64,000 nt of DNA. Origin: Calidifontimicrobium sp035325925. GTDB lineage: Bacteria; Pseudomonadota; Gammaproteobacteria; Burkholderiales; Burkholderiaceae_C. Positions 26,352 through 34,861 of the stretch are shown piece by piece. A program made the position numbers and the translations under genes. The notes below the pieces were generated by a model. The model did not search any database. It had not been told where the DNA came from and was given only the letters and a program-made list of their open reading frames with translations. Each line of letters begins with the position of its first letter. Positions within the stretch are counted from its first letter, which is position 1. The DNA lies in assembly GCF_035325925.1 (NCBI RefSeq), contig NZ_DAOKZA010000007.1, positions 40,442 through 104,441 on the forward strand, in the 5' to 3' direction.

Positions 26352-27494
26352 TCACACCGGATTGAGCACGCCGCCCTCGAGCTTGACCAGCGTCGCCGCG
26401 CGGTCGCCGTTCAGGCACACGCCGTAGCGAAACGGCGCCTCGTCGCGGCCGGGGAAGGCGAAACGCAGGTCGCCGAACACCGCGCAGCGCTCGACGCCGC
26501 CGTCGGCGCCGCGGCGTTCGCTGGCCTGCACCAACACCGGCGCGGCGGCGAACCATCGGTAGGTCGCCAGCGCCTCGTGCTGCCAGGCCTCGCGCGCCCA
26601 GGCCGCGTCGCCGTCGTCGCCGAAACGCGGCAGCGTGCGCCACGTGGCCTGCGCCACCGGCGCGTAAGGCGCCGACAACCGGCGCACGAAGTGATCGTCG
26701 GGCCTCGCGACGAGCGGCTCGCGGCGGCGCGTGTTCAGGTCGGTGACGTGGTAACGATCGCCGTCGTACACCGTCACCGTCCAGTTGAAGGGCGACGCCG
26801 GCCGCGGCATCGCGTCGACCTCGACCGCGGCGATGCCGGCGCGCTGCGCGTGCTGCCGGCCGGCGTCGAGCGCGTCCTGGCGCGCGTCCCAGGCCAGCGC
26901 GACCCAGGCCGCGGCCAGCGCCAGCCCGGCCCACGCCGGCCAGCGCCGCCGCGGCCAGACCGCGGCGAGCAGCAGCGCGACGATCAGCACACCGCTGAAC
27001 ACCAGGTCGATGATGAACATCGCGCCCAGCCCGAAGCGCGCGTTGGACAGCGGCGACAGCAGCATCGTGCCGAACTGCGTGATCCAGTCGCCGGCGATGT
27101 GCACGACGATCGCCGCCAGCACGATCACGTACAGGCCTTTCCAGCCGCCGGGCTGCGCGCGCGTGGTGGCGAACCAGCGGCTCATCAGCAGCGCCAGCAG
27201 CCAGGCCCACAGCGGCGCGAGCAGAAGCGAGTGCGTGGCGCCGCGGTGATGGCGCAGGTAGGCCATCTCGCCGGCCCAGCCGACGACGAAGTCGAGGTCG
27301 GGAAACGCCGCCGCCAGCGTGCCGGCGGCCACCGCCTGCCACGGCGCCAGCGCGCCGGCGCGACCGTCCCACGCGGCGGCGAAGCGCCCGACCGGTGGCG
27401 CGGCGGGCGGCGCCACCGGGGCCACGGCCGGCGCGCGCACGCAGATCGCGCGCGCCAGCAGCGCCCCCGACAGCGCATGCGTCAAGGTGTCCAT
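26352..27494 (-). CDS. Membrane-bound metal-dependent hydrolase, YdjM/DUF457 family
   Basis: A 380-residue protein. The N-terminus (Met-Asp-Thr-Leu-Thr-His-Ala-Leu-Ser-Gly-Ala) is typical of the YdjM family. Several membrane segments follow, with conserved polar sites His-His-Arg-Gly-Ala-Thr-His-Ser and His-Ile-Ala-Gly-Asp-Trp. A soluble C-terminal domain of about 170 residues follows. The substrate is unknown. Its stop lies one base before the sbtA GTG. It starts 62 bases after the short-chain dehydrogenase stop, so it may belong to the same long leftward transcript. Confidence 0.85.
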   Translation of the reverse strand: MDTLTHALSGALLARAICVRAPAVAPVAPPAAPPVGRFAAAWDGRAGALAPWQAVAAGTLAAAFPDLDFVVGWAGEMAYLRHHRGATHSLLLAPLWAWLLALLMSRWFATTRAQPGGWKGLYVIVLAAIVVHIAGDWITQFGTMLLSPLSNARFGLGAMFIIDLVFSGVLIVALLLAAVWPRRRWPAWAGLALAAAWVALAWDARQDALDAGRQHAQRAGIAAVEVDAMPRPASPFNWTVTVYDGDRYHVTDLNTRRREPLVARPDDHFVRRLSAPYAPVAQATWRTLPRFGDDGDAAWAREAWQHEALATYRWFAAAPVLVQASERRGADGGVERCAVFGDLRFAFPGRDEAPFRYGVCLNGDRAATLVKLEGGVLNPV

Positions 27495-27556
27495 GGGTCG
27501 CGAGCATGCCGCGCGTCGCGCCGCCGCGCAGGCGACGGGTCATTCGTTGCGCGGCG

Positions 27557-28336
27557 TCACTCGTGGCGACGGCGCTTGCGGCCGCGGCGCTGCGTCAGGC
27601 GGTCGAACCACGCGTTCGGCAGCGCACGCATCAGCTTGGCGACGACCGCCATCTGCCACGGGATCACGCGGTAGCTCGCCCCCGCCTCGATGGCGCGGAA
27701 CGCGCGCTCGGCGAACGCCTCGGGCGACAGCAGGAACGGCATCGCGTAGCGGTTGCGCGCGGTCAGCGGCGTGGCCACGTAGCCCGGCAGCAGCGTGACG
27801 ACGCGCACGCCGTGGCGTCGGCACTCGCCGCGCAGGCTCTCGCAGTAGGCGACCACCCCCGCCTTGCTCGCGCAGTACGCGCCGTGGCCGGGCAGCCCGC
27901 GGATCGCCGCGACGCTGGCGATGCCCACCAGCGTGCCGGCGCCGCGCTCGCGCATCGGCGCGAGGAACGGGTGGAAGGTGGCGGCGACCCCGAGCAGGTT
28001 GATCTCGAGCGTGTCGCGCATCACCTCCAGGTCTTCGCGCTCGGCGGTGTCGATGCCGACGCTGATGCCGGCGTTGGCGATGACCACTTCGGGCAGCCCC
28101 TGGCGCGCGATGCACTCGCGCCCGGCCGCGTCGATCGCGTCGATCTGCCGCACGTCGGCGGCGTACACGGCGCACCGCCCGGCGTCGAAGCCCTGCGCGC
28201 GCGCCCACGCCTCGGTATCGGCGCCGCGGCGCGCGACCAGCGCCATCCGCCAGCCGGCGCGGCCGTAGCGCAGCGCCAGCGCCTGGCCGATGCCGCTCGA
28301 CGCGCCGGTGATGAACACCAGCGGTTCGCCGCTCAC
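27557..28336 (-). CDS. SDR family short-chain dehydrogenase
   Basis: A 259-residue protein with the classical SDR motifs: Thr-Gly-Ala-Ser-Ser-Gly-Ile-Gly near the N-terminus, Asn-Ala-Gly in the middle, a catalytic Ser in Gly-Ile-Ala-Ser-Val, and Tyr-Cys-Ala-Ser-Lys. The tail is very basic (Arg-Gly-Arg-Lys-Arg-Arg-Arg-His). The start is a GTG that overlaps the lptC stop by four bases (GTGA), so it is coupled to the LPS genes. In many relatives lptA follows lptC; this gene occupies that place. The substrate is unknown. Confidence 0.9.
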   Translation of the reverse strand: MSGEPLVFITGASSGIGQALALRYGRAGWRMALVARRGADTEAWARAQGFDAGRCAVYAADVRQIDAIDAAGRECIARQGLPEVVIANAGISVGIDTAEREDLEVMRDTLEINLLGVAATFHPFLAPMRERGAGTLVGIASVAAIRGLPGHGAYCASKAGVVAYCESLRGECRRHGVRVVTLLPGYVATPLTARNRYAMPFLLSPEAFAERAFRAIEAGASYRVIPWQMAVVAKLMRALPNAWFDRLTQRRGRKRRRHE

Positions 28337-28983
28337 GGCCGCCCCCGCAGCGGCTCGAGCGTCGCGCGCAGCGGCCCGTCGAGCCGTGCGGTGCCCGCGC
28401 GGTGGTCGACCACCATGCCGGCGGCGCGGATCTCGTTGCGCCCCTGCGTCAGCGTCACCGGCTGGTCGGAGCGCAGCACCTGCGTCTCGACGAAGGCGTG
28501 CAGGAACTCGCCGCGGAACTCGGCGGGCGTGCCACCGTCGACCGGCACGTAGCGCACCTGCGCGCCGCCGCGCAGCTGCACCTCGGTGGAGGCGTCGTTG
28601 GTCAGCGCGTGCCGCGCGCTGGCCAGCGTCACGGCACCCCGGGCATCGATCGCACGCAGACGCACCTGGTCGATCTCGATCGTCTGGTCGGCCGGGTAGT
28701 GGCGCAGCACGTCGCCCTCGACCTGCAGACGCAGTGCGCCGTCGGCGGCGAAGCGCTGCAACAGAACACCGTGCATCGTGTAGTCGGGCTCGCCGGCGAG
28801 CACCGGCGCGTCGACGCGCTCCTCGGGCACCGGCGTGTTGCGCACCAGCCACCAGGTGGCCAGCGCCAGCAGCGCCATCACCAGCAGCGGCAGGTACGCG
28901 CCCACCAGCTCGCGCGCGCGCCAGTGCCATGGCTGGCGCGGGGCCGCCGGCGCGGGGCGGGGGGCGGCCGGGCTCAGGATCAC
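28333..28983 (-). CDS. lptC: LPS export protein LptC
   Basis: A 216-residue protein. A single N-terminal membrane anchor at about residues 31-50 is followed by a periplasmic LptC-type beta-jellyroll, with Pro-Asp-Tyr-Thr-Met-His-Gly-Val at its start and Leu-Glu-Gly-type strands later. LptC links LptB2FG in the inner membrane to LptA and carries LPS across the periplasm. The GTG start overlaps the kdsC stop by four bases. lptA and lptB are not in the window. Confidence 0.86.
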   Translation of the reverse strand: MILSPAAPRPAPAAPRQPWHWRARELVGAYLPLLVMALLALATWWLVRNTPVPEERVDAPVLAGEPDYTMHGVLLQRFAADGALRLQVEGDVLRHYPADQTIEIDQVRLRAIDARGAVTLASARHALTNDASTEVQLRGGAQVRYVPVDGGTPAEFRGEFLHAFVETQVLRSDQPVTLTQGRNEIRAAGMVVDHRAGTARLDGPLRATLEPLRGRP

Positions 28984-29549
28984 CGCGCGTCGAGGGTCGC
29001 GAGCTGGCCGTGCAGCAGGCGCGCGTAGTGACCGCCGGCCATCAGCAGCAGGTCGCAGAACTCGCGCGCCGCGCCGTGACCGGCGCGCGCGGCCGTCACG
29101 TGGTGCACCGCGGCGAGCACTTCGGCGTGTGCGCCGGGCGGGGCGCAGGCAAAGCCCACGCGCGCGAGCAGCGGCAGGTCGGGCCAGTCGTCGCCGATCG
29201 CCGCCACCTCGGCCCAGTCGAGGCCGAGCTGCGCACGCACGCCGTCGGCGGCGGCGAGCTTGTCGCCAACGCCGAACGACGCGTGCACGATCCCGAGGTC
29301 GCTGACGCGCCGGCGCACCGCCGCCGAGTCGCGCCCGGTGATGACCACCGGTGCGATGCCGACCTGCGCAAGCAGCTTCAGCCCGTGGCCGTCGAGCACG
29401 TGGAACGCCTTCAGCGTCTCGCCTTGCTCGCCGATGTACAGCGTGCCGTCGGTGAGCACGCCGTCGACGTCGAACAACGCGGCGCGCATTCCCAGCTGCG
29501 GGCCCTGCGCCTTCAGCAACAGCGCCGGGGGGAACTGCAGCGCGACCAT
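28980..29549 (-). CDS. kdsC: 3-deoxy-D-manno-octulosonate 8-phosphate phosphatase KdsC
   Basis: A 189-residue HAD-superfamily phosphatase of the short, capless KdsC type. Motif I is Phe-Asp-Val-Asp-Gly-Val-Leu-Thr-Asp-Gly at about residues 26-35, motif II is Ile-Thr-Gly-Arg, and motif IV is Gly-Asp-Asp-Trp-Pro-Asp. It removes phosphate from KDO-8-phosphate in the KDO branch of lipopolysaccharide synthesis. It starts two bases after the kdsD stop and overlaps lptC, forming a tight LPS operon. Confidence 0.93.
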   Translation of the reverse strand: MVALQFPPALLLKAQGPQLGMRAALFDVDGVLTDGTLYIGEQGETLKAFHVLDGHGLKLLAQVGIAPVVITGRDSAAVRRRVSDLGIVHASFGVGDKLAAADGVRAQLGLDWAEVAAIGDDWPDLPLLARVGFACAPPGAHAEVLAAVHHVTAARAGHGAAREFCDLLLMAGGHYARLLHGQLATLDAR

Positions 29550-29551
29550 CG

Positions 29552-30577
29552 TCAGATCACCTTCGCGCGCATCAAGTCGTTGGTGTTCAGCGCGCCGACG
29601 AAACGCCCGTCGGCATCGACGACGATCACGCTGGTGATGCGGTGCCGCTCCATCAGCGTCGCCGCGTCGACCGCCAGCGCGGTGTCAGCGATGGTGCGCG
29701 GGTTCGGGTGCATCACCTCGCCGGCGGTGAGCCCGCGCAGCTCGCCGCCCTTCTCGATCAGCCGGCGCAGGTCGCCGTCGGTGAAGATGCCGATGGCGCG
29801 CCCGGCCGCGTCGACCACCGCCGTGAAGCCGAGCCCCTTGCCGGTCATCTCGCGCAGCATCTCGCCGAAGCTCGCACCCGGGTCGACGCGCGGCAACGCG
29901 TCGCCGCTGCGCATCAGGTCGGCCACGTGCACCAGCAGGCGCCGCCCGAGCGCCCCGCCTGGGTGCGAGCGCGCGAAGTCGTCCTCCTTGAAGCCGCGCG
30001 CGTCGAGCAGCGCCACCGCCAGCGCGTCGCCGAGCGCGATCTGCGCCGTGGTGCTCGCGGTGGGCGCCAGGTTCAGCGGGCAGGCCTCCTGCTCGACCGC
30101 GCTGGACAGCACCAGGTCGGCATGGCGCGCCAGCGTCGAGTCGGCACGCCCGGTCATCGCCAGCAGCGGCACGCCCTGGCGGCGCAGCAGCGGCACGATG
30201 GCGTTGAGCTCGTCGCTCTCGCCCGAGTTGGAGATCGCCAGCACCACGTCGTCCGGCGTGACCATGCCCAGGTCGCCGTGGCTGGCCTCGGCGGGGTGCA
30301 CGAACATCGCCGGCGTGCCGGTCGACGCGAGCGTGGCGGCGATCTTGCGCCCGACGTGCCCGCTCTTGCCCATGCCCATGACGACCACGCGGCCGCGGCA
30401 GGCCAGCATCGTGTACGTTGCCTGCGCGAACGCGTCGTCGAGCCGCGCCTTGACGCCGGCGAGCGCGGCGGCCTCGATGTCGAGCGTGCGCGCGGCCAAC
30501 TGCAGCGCGCGCGCGGCGTCGAAGGCGGGAGCGGCAGTCATCGAACGGGAGGCGGCGGCAGGCTCACTTACGATCAT
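29552..30577 (-). CDS. kdsD: Arabinose-5-phosphate isomerase KdsD
   Basis: A 341-residue protein with an N-terminal SIS domain (Gly-Met-Gly-Lys-Ser-Gly-His, Ser-Asn-Ser-Gly-Glu-Ser) and two C-terminal CBS domains, the KdsD/KpsF layout. It converts ribulose-5-phosphate to arabinose-5-phosphate, the first committed step towards KDO. The conserved Ala-Ser-His-Gly-Asp-Leu-Gly segment is present. A second ATG at 30541 is also possible. It is divergent from the Kef-type antiporter, with very little space between the two starts, so the promoters must overlap. Confidence 0.94.
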   Translation of the reverse strand: MIVSEPAAASRSMTAAPAFDAARALQLAARTLDIEAAALAGVKARLDDAFAQATYTMLACRGRVVVMGMGKSGHVGRKIAATLASTGTPAMFVHPAEASHGDLGMVTPDDVVLAISNSGESDELNAIVPLLRRQGVPLLAMTGRADSTLARHADLVLSSAVEQEACPLNLAPTASTTAQIALGDALAVALLDARGFKEDDFARSHPGGALGRRLLVHVADLMRSGDALPRVDPGASFGEMLREMTGKGLGFTAVVDAAGRAIGIFTDGDLRRLIEKGGELRGLTAGEVMHPNPRTIADTALAVDAATLMERHRITSVIVVDADGRFVGALNTNDLMRAKVI

Positions 30578-30620
30578 GGGATTCTAGGTGCCGCCCCGGC
30601 TCACGCGCCCCGCCCGCTCC

Positions 30621-32618
30621 ATGGCCACCACGCTCGACATCGCCTTGCTGTACCTCGTCGCTGCCGTGGCCGGGGTGGTTGTCTGCCGCTCGCTCAAGCT
30701 GCCGCCGATGCTCGGCTACCTGGTGGTCGGCGTGCTGATCGGCCCGAACGCGCTGGCGCTGGCGGCCGACTCGGCGAGCGTGCGCTACCTCGCCGAGTTC
30801 GGCGTGGTGTTCCTGATGTTCGTCATCGGGCTGGAGTTCAACCTGCCGAAACTGCGCAGCATGCGCACGCTGGTGTTCGGGCTGGGTCTGAGCCAGGTGC
30901 TGCTGACCATCGCCGGCACGCTCGTCGGCCACCTGCTGCTGCGCTGGATCTACTCGCACACCGACACGCCGTGGCAGCTCGGCTGGCAGGGCGCGGTGGT
31001 GCTGGGCGGCGCGATCGCGATGTCGAGCACCGCGATCGTCGCCAAGCTGCTCGCCGAGCGCCTCGAGCTGGAGAGCGAGCACGGCCGCCGCGTGATGGGG
31101 GTGCTGCTGTTCCAGGACCTCGCGGTGGTGCCCCTGCTGGTGCTGATCCCGGCGCTCAACGCCGAGCCCGAGCAGCTGGCCATCGCGATCGGGCTGGCGA
31201 CGCTCAAGGCCGGCGCTTTGCTGGCCCTGCTGCTCACCGGCGGGCAGCGGTTGATGCGCTGGTGGCTGACGCTGGTGGCGCGGCGCAAGAGCGCGGAGCT
31301 GTTCGTCCTGAACCTGCTGCTGATCACGCTGGGGCTGGCCTGGCTGACTGAGCACGCCGGGCTGTCGCTGGCGCTCGGGGCGTTCGTCGCCGGCATGCTG
31401 GTCGCCGAGACCGAGTACAAGCACCAGGTCGAGGCCGACATCCGCCCGTTCCACGACGTGCTGCTCGGGCTGTTCTTCATCACCATCGGCATGAAGCTCG
31501 ACTGGCGGCCGGTGCTCGACCAGTGGGGGCTGGTGCTGCTGCTGACCACGCTGCCGCTGGTCGTCAAGGCGGCGCTGGTGACCGTGCTGGCCTGGGTGTT
31601 CCGCGCCGCGCCCGGCGTGGCGCTGCGCACCGGGCTGTACCTGGCGCAGGCCGGCGAGTTCGGCTTCGTGCTGCTGACGTTGGGCGCGCAGCAGCAGCTG
31701 ATCGAGCCGCAGTGGGTCAGCCCGGTGCTGGCGAGCATGGTGCTGTCGATGCTGGCCACGCCGTTCGTCGTGATGAACGCCAACCGCATCGTCGGGCGCG
31801 CGTTCGCCAGCGACTGGATGGCGCAGTCGGTGCAGCTGACGTCGATCGCAACCAAGGCGATCCGCACCAGCGCGCACGTGATCATCTGCGGCTACGGGCG
31901 CAGCGGGCAGAACCTGGCGCGACTGCTCGAGAAGGAGAAGATCCCGTACATGGCGCTCGACCTGGACCCCGACCGCGTGCGCCAGGCCGCCGCCGCCGGC
32001 CACAGCGTGGTGTTCGGCGACGCGGCCAAGCTGCGCAGCCTGATGGCCGCCGGGCTCGCGCGCGCCAGCGCGGTGGTCGTCAGTTACCACGACACGCCGT
32101 CGGCGCTGAAGATCCTGCACCAGGTGCGCGAGCACGCCCCGCAGGTGCCGGTGCTGGTGCGCACGATCGACGACGCCGACCTCGAAACGTTGCGCGCCGC
32201 CGGCGCCACCGAGGTGGTTCCCGAGGCGATCGAGGGGTCGCTGATGCTGGCCAGCCACACGCTGGCACTGGTCGGGGTGCCGATGCGCCGCGTGATCCGC
32301 ATCGCACGCGACGCGCGCGATGCGCGCTATAGCCTGCTGCGCGGCTACTTCCTCGGCGCCGACGACGACACCGTCGACGAACTGAGCCAGCCGCGGCTGC
32401 ACACGCTGAGCCTGCCCGCCGCGGCGCCCAGCCTCGGTCAGCGCCTGGGCGCACTGGCGCTGGGCGCGATGGGCGTGCAGGTCGTGTCGGTGCGACTGGG
32501 CTCGGGCCATATCGTCGAGGCCGGCGACGACCACGTGCTCGGCGCCGGCGACACGCTGGTGCTGTCGGGCGTGCCCGAGACGCTGGCGCTGGCCGAGGAC
32601 AAGCTGCTGCGCGGCTGA
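30621..32618 (+). CDS. CPA2 monovalent cation:proton antiporter, KefB/KefC type
   Basis: A 665-residue protein with about 12 membrane segments of the Na/H exchanger fold. An RCK domain follows, with Ile-Ile-Cys-Gly-Tyr-Gly-Arg-Ser-Gly as its nucleotide motif, and then a TrkA_C domain. It probably exports potassium or sodium in exchange for protons under RCK control. The ATG at 30621 is chosen; a GTG lies 33 bases earlier. It is divergent from kdsD, the standard arrangement in Burkholderiales, and is followed by tRNA-Arg. Confidence 0.92.
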   Translation: MATTLDIALLYLVAAVAGVVVCRSLKLPPMLGYLVVGVLIGPNALALAADSASVRYLAEFGVVFLMFVIGLEFNLPKLRSMRTLVFGLGLSQVLLTIAGTLVGHLLLRWIYSHTDTPWQLGWQGAVVLGGAIAMSSTAIVAKLLAERLELESEHGRRVMGVLLFQDLAVVPLLVLIPALNAEPEQLAIAIGLATLKAGALLALLLTGGQRLMRWWLTLVARRKSAELFVLNLLLITLGLAWLTEHAGLSLALGAFVAGMLVAETEYKHQVEADIRPFHDVLLGLFFITIGMKLDWRPVLDQWGLVLLLTTLPLVVKAALVTVLAWVFRAAPGVALRTGLYLAQAGEFGFVLLTLGAQQQLIEPQWVSPVLASMVLSMLATPFVVMNANRIVGRAFASDWMAQSVQLTSIATKAIRTSAHVIICGYGRSGQNLARLLEKEKIPYMALDLDPDRVRQAAAAGHSVVFGDAAKLRSLMAAGLARASAVVVSYHDTPSALKILHQVREHAPQVPVLVRTIDDADLETLRAAGATEVVPEAIEGSLMLASHTLALVGVPMRRVIRIARDARDARYSLLRGYFLGADDDTVDELSQPRLHTLSLPAAAPSLGQRLGALALGAMGVQVVSVRLGSGHIVEAGDDHVLGAGDTLVLSGVPETLALAEDKLLRG

Positions 32619-32634
32619 ACCCCGGCCGCGCCGG

Positions 32635-32640
32635 TACAAT
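32635..32640 (+). promoter_or_regulatory. Probable -10 box of tRNA-Arg
   Basis: TACAAT lies 11 bases before the mature tRNA 5' end, a good -10 position. The -35 region (around 32612-32617) is poor and overlaps the end of the antiporter gene. Confidence 0.5.
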
Positions 32641-32651
32641 CGCGAACCCAC

Positions 32652-32728
32652 GCGCCCGTAGCTCAGCTGGATAGAGTACTGCCCTCCGAAGGCAGGGGTC
32701 GGACGTTCGAACCGTCTCGGGCGCGCCA
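32652..32728 (+). tRNA. tRNA-Arg (anticodon CCG)
   Basis: A full cloverleaf with encoded CCA. The acceptor stem GCGCCCG pairs with CGGGCGC. The anticodon arm CTGCC/GGCAG has the loop CTCCGAA, giving anticodon CCG, which reads CGG. The T-loop is TTCGAAC. The 3' 50 bases are repeated exactly at 41730-41779, marking this gene as the integration site of the element that follows. The intact copy is on the left. Confidence 0.97.
32679..32728 (+). repeat. Left attachment repeat (tRNA 3' half)
   Basis: Fifty bases from the first base of the anticodon stem to the CCA end are identical to 41730-41779. The bases just outside both copies differ. This is the expected product of tyrosine-integrase insertion into a tRNA 3' end that leaves the tRNA functional. 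Confidence 0.95.
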
Positions 32729-32753
32729 AGAATTCCTGGCAAGACAAGCACTT

Positions 32754-32777
32754 AGCGGCGCTCATGGGCGCCGCTTT
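32754..32777 (+). terminator. Terminator downstream of tRNA-Arg, inside the element
   Basis: AGCGGCGC and GCGCCGCT form an 8-bp stem with a six-base loop followed by TTG. The hairpin starts 26 bases after the tRNA. Because it lies beyond the att repeat, it belongs to the element and now terminates the host tRNA. Confidence 0.65.
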
Positions 32778-32783
32778 GCGCTT

Positions 32784-32805
32784 GTGGGGAGAAAGTGGGG
32801 AAAGG
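32784..32805 (+). repeat. Left tandem arm-type repeat
   Basis: Two tandem 11-bp units, GTGGGGAGAAA and GTGGGGAAAGG, lie 56 bases inside the left end. A third partial copy (CTGGGGAAA) follows near 32821. A nearly identical tandem lies near the right end at 41627-41647. They are candidate integrase or excisionase arm-binding sites. Confidence 0.5.
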
Positions 32806-33083
32806 CACCCCGCGAACCCACTGGGGAAACAAGCTGCTCGACCGGCCGACAGCGCCATCGAGGGGTAGGGGGGATGGGGCACCGGGGAAGGGTCACCCCC
32901 ACCCCCTTGGTGTCGTGCGCTCAGTGCGCCGGCCGCCTCGCGCGTGGACCCAAGAGGACCAACCCAAGCGAGTGGCGTCGATCGCAACGCAGCAGGCACC
33001 GGTACCCTGACAGCAGCAGGTCGCGCCTTGACCAGCGACGACGAACGGCCTTAACTTCGCGACGAACGACGTGGAAGGTCTAG

Positions 33084-34267
33084 GGATGGTCTGAACAAAG
33101 CCCATCCAGCATGAGCATCACGCCGAACGAGCTGAATTGACGGTGCTGTCCTGCAATGGGTGCGATGACTGCTCGATTCATCTCGTCCGAGGCCTCCAAT
33201 GGCCTGTTTTCATGCCGTCTTCGGTTGTTGCGGACGGACTTGCCCATCCAGTGCCAACAACGTGCGCCGGACCATCCACAGGTTGGACAGCGCGAACAAC
33301 GTGACCAGCTGCGCCGTGTTCTTCTTCAGTCCGCGGTAGCGCACCTTGACGTGACCGAACTGACGCTTGACCACGCGGAACGGGTGCTCGACCTTGGCAC
33401 GCACGCTGGCCTTGATGCGCTCGACCTGATCGATGAGCTGATCGACGACGCGGCTCTTGTCCAGCGCGCGGCGCTTGCCCGGGCGCATGGCCACGTGCCA
33501 GCGGACATCGTCGTTGGCGTCGGCTCGCTTGTGAGCCCCCTGGTAGCCGGCGTCGGCAAAGACATCGGTCTCTTGCCCATGCAGCAGGCTGTTGCCTTCG
33601 ACGACGTCGCTGACGTTGGCGGCCGTGCCGCGCACGGTGTGGACCAGTCCCGAGTCGGCGTCCACCCCGATGTGCGCCTTCATCCCGAAGTACCACTGGT
33701 TGCCCTTCTTGGCCTGGTGCATCTCGGGGTCGCGTTCGCCGCCGGCGTTCTTGGTCGAACTCGGCGCGGCGATCAGCGTGGCGTCGACCACGGTGCCGGC
33801 CTTGAGCATCAGGCCCTTGCCCAGCAGCACACCGTTGACCGTGGCCAGGATCTGCTCGGCCAGCTTGTGGCGCTCCAGCAGGTGGCGAAACCGCAGGATC
33901 GTGCTCTCGTCGGGCAGACGCGTATCCCAGCCCAGGCCGGCGAACTCGCGGAACAGCGGCACGTCGTGCAGCGCCTCTTCCATCGCCGGGTCGCTCAGCG
34001 TGAACCACTGCTGCATGAAGTGGATGCGCAGCATGGTCTCCACCGGAAACGGCGGCCGGCCCTTCTTGCCCTCGGGAGCGTTCGGCGCCACCAACTCCAC
34101 CAGCGCCGCCCACGGCACCACTCGCTCCATCTGCGCCAGGAACTCGCGTTTGCGCGTTCGCTTGGTCGTCAGGTTCAGACCCAGGTCGGCTTGCTTCATG
34201 GATCAGATCGTCGCGGCGTCAGCGCAGTGCGGCAAGCAGAGTTGCCCGGGGTTTATGCAGACCATCC
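33084..34267 (-). mobile_element. IS5-family insertion sequence, complete
   Basis: The element is 1,184 bp. The left end begins GGATGGTCTGAACAAAGCCC and the right end, read inward, begins GGATGGTCTGCATAAACCCC: about 20-bp imperfect terminal inverted repeats. Both sides are flanked by CTAG (33080-33083 and 34268-34271), the 4-bp target duplication typical of IS5. Everything is intact, so the insertion looks recent. It lies 15 bases upstream of the lipoprotein start codon. Confidence 0.93.
33210..34199 (-). CDS. IS5-family transposase
   Basis: A 329-residue DDE transposase. The N-terminal DUF772-like part includes Gly-Arg-Pro-Pro-Phe-Pro-Val-Glu. The catalytic segments are Val-Val-Asp-Ala-Thr (first Asp), Phe-Ala-Asp-Ala-Gly-Tyr-Gln-Gly (second Asp) and Val-Glu-His-Pro-Phe-Arg-Val (Glu). 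The length matches the IS5 subgroup and the reading frame is intact, so the element may still be active. Confidence 0.95.
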   Translation of the reverse strand: MKQADLGLNLTTKRTRKREFLAQMERVVPWAALVELVAPNAPEGKKGRPPFPVETMLRIHFMQQWFTLSDPAMEEALHDVPLFREFAGLGWDTRLPDESTILRFRHLLERHKLAEQILATVNGVLLGKGLMLKAGTVVDATLIAAPSSTKNAGGERDPEMHQAKKGNQWYFGMKAHIGVDADSGLVHTVRGTAANVSDVVEGNSLLHGQETDVFADAGYQGAHKRADANDDVRWHVAMRPGKRRALDKSRVVDQLIDQVERIKASVRAKVEHPFRVVKRQFGHVKVRYRGLKKNTAQLVTLFALSNLWMVRRTLLALDGQVRPQQPKTA

Positions 34268-34282
34268 CTAGCGAGGCATCCC

Positions 34283-34789
34283 ATGAGAGGCATTATTGCG
34301 ATTCTGTCTTTGAGTATTTTGGTTACAGGGTGCTCAAGTCCCACAAAATATCAGCCAGAAGGAATGACTGGCGGCTTTACTGATACGCAGCTAGACAAGA
34401 ACATTTTCAGAGTTACCTTTAAGGGTAACGGTTTTACAAGCCCAGAAAGGGCGCAAGACCTCGCGCTACTCCGCAGCGCGGAGCTTGCACTGAAGAATGG
34501 ATTTAATTACTTCGCCATTATTGATGAACGAGCTAGGGTAAGTACAGGCGTAGTAACCACGCCGACTCAGTCGAACACCACCGGCTCAGCGACAGTGATT
34601 GGTAGTAGTGTGTACGGTCAATCAAGAACCACAACCACGGGCGGTATTCCTATTGTAATTAGCAGACCGTCTACAACAAACACGATATATTGCTTCGTAG
34701 ATCGCCCCTCTGACAGTATTTATGTCTACGACGCTCGCTTCTTGTGGGAATCACTATCGAAGAAGTACGGCGCCGCGCCGAGTCGCTGA
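34283..34789 (+). CDS. CC0125/CC1285-family-like lipoprotein
   Basis: A 168-residue protein with a short signal peptide and lipobox (Leu-Val-Thr-Gly-Cys, Cys17). It has the pattern Gly-Gly-Phe, Asp-Thr-Gln-Leu-Asp, Phe-Lys-Gly-Asn-Gly-Phe-Thr and Ala-Glu-Leu-Ala-Leu-Lys-Asn-Gly-Phe-Asn-Tyr-Phe, recalled from CC0125/CC1285-type lipoproteins. The gene is strikingly A+T-rich with codon use unlike its surroundings, a sign of foreign origin. It faces opposite to the rest of the element. The IS5 end leaves its ribosome site but removes any native promoter, so expression may depend on the IS. Confidence 0.8.
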   Translation: MRGIIAILSLSILVTGCSSPTKYQPEGMTGGFTDTQLDKNIFRVTFKGNGFTSPERAQDLALLRSAELALKNGFNYFAIIDERARVSTGVVTTPTQSNTTGSATVIGSSVYGQSRTTTTGGIPIVISRPSTTNTIYCFVDRPSDSIYVYDARFLWESLSKKYGAAPSR

Positions 34790-34861
34790 GGTGGAGCACT
34801 TGACTTCGCGACATCCCGTCTCCCAAGTGGCAGTAGGGTAGCGTAGAGGTATCGCGAATTG

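Noticed and set aside
32784..33083. A 99-residue rightward open frame at the left end of the element
   Set aside because: It has no recognisable motif, is very basic and low in complexity, and ends where the IS5 target site begins. It overlaps the tandem repeat candidate sites.
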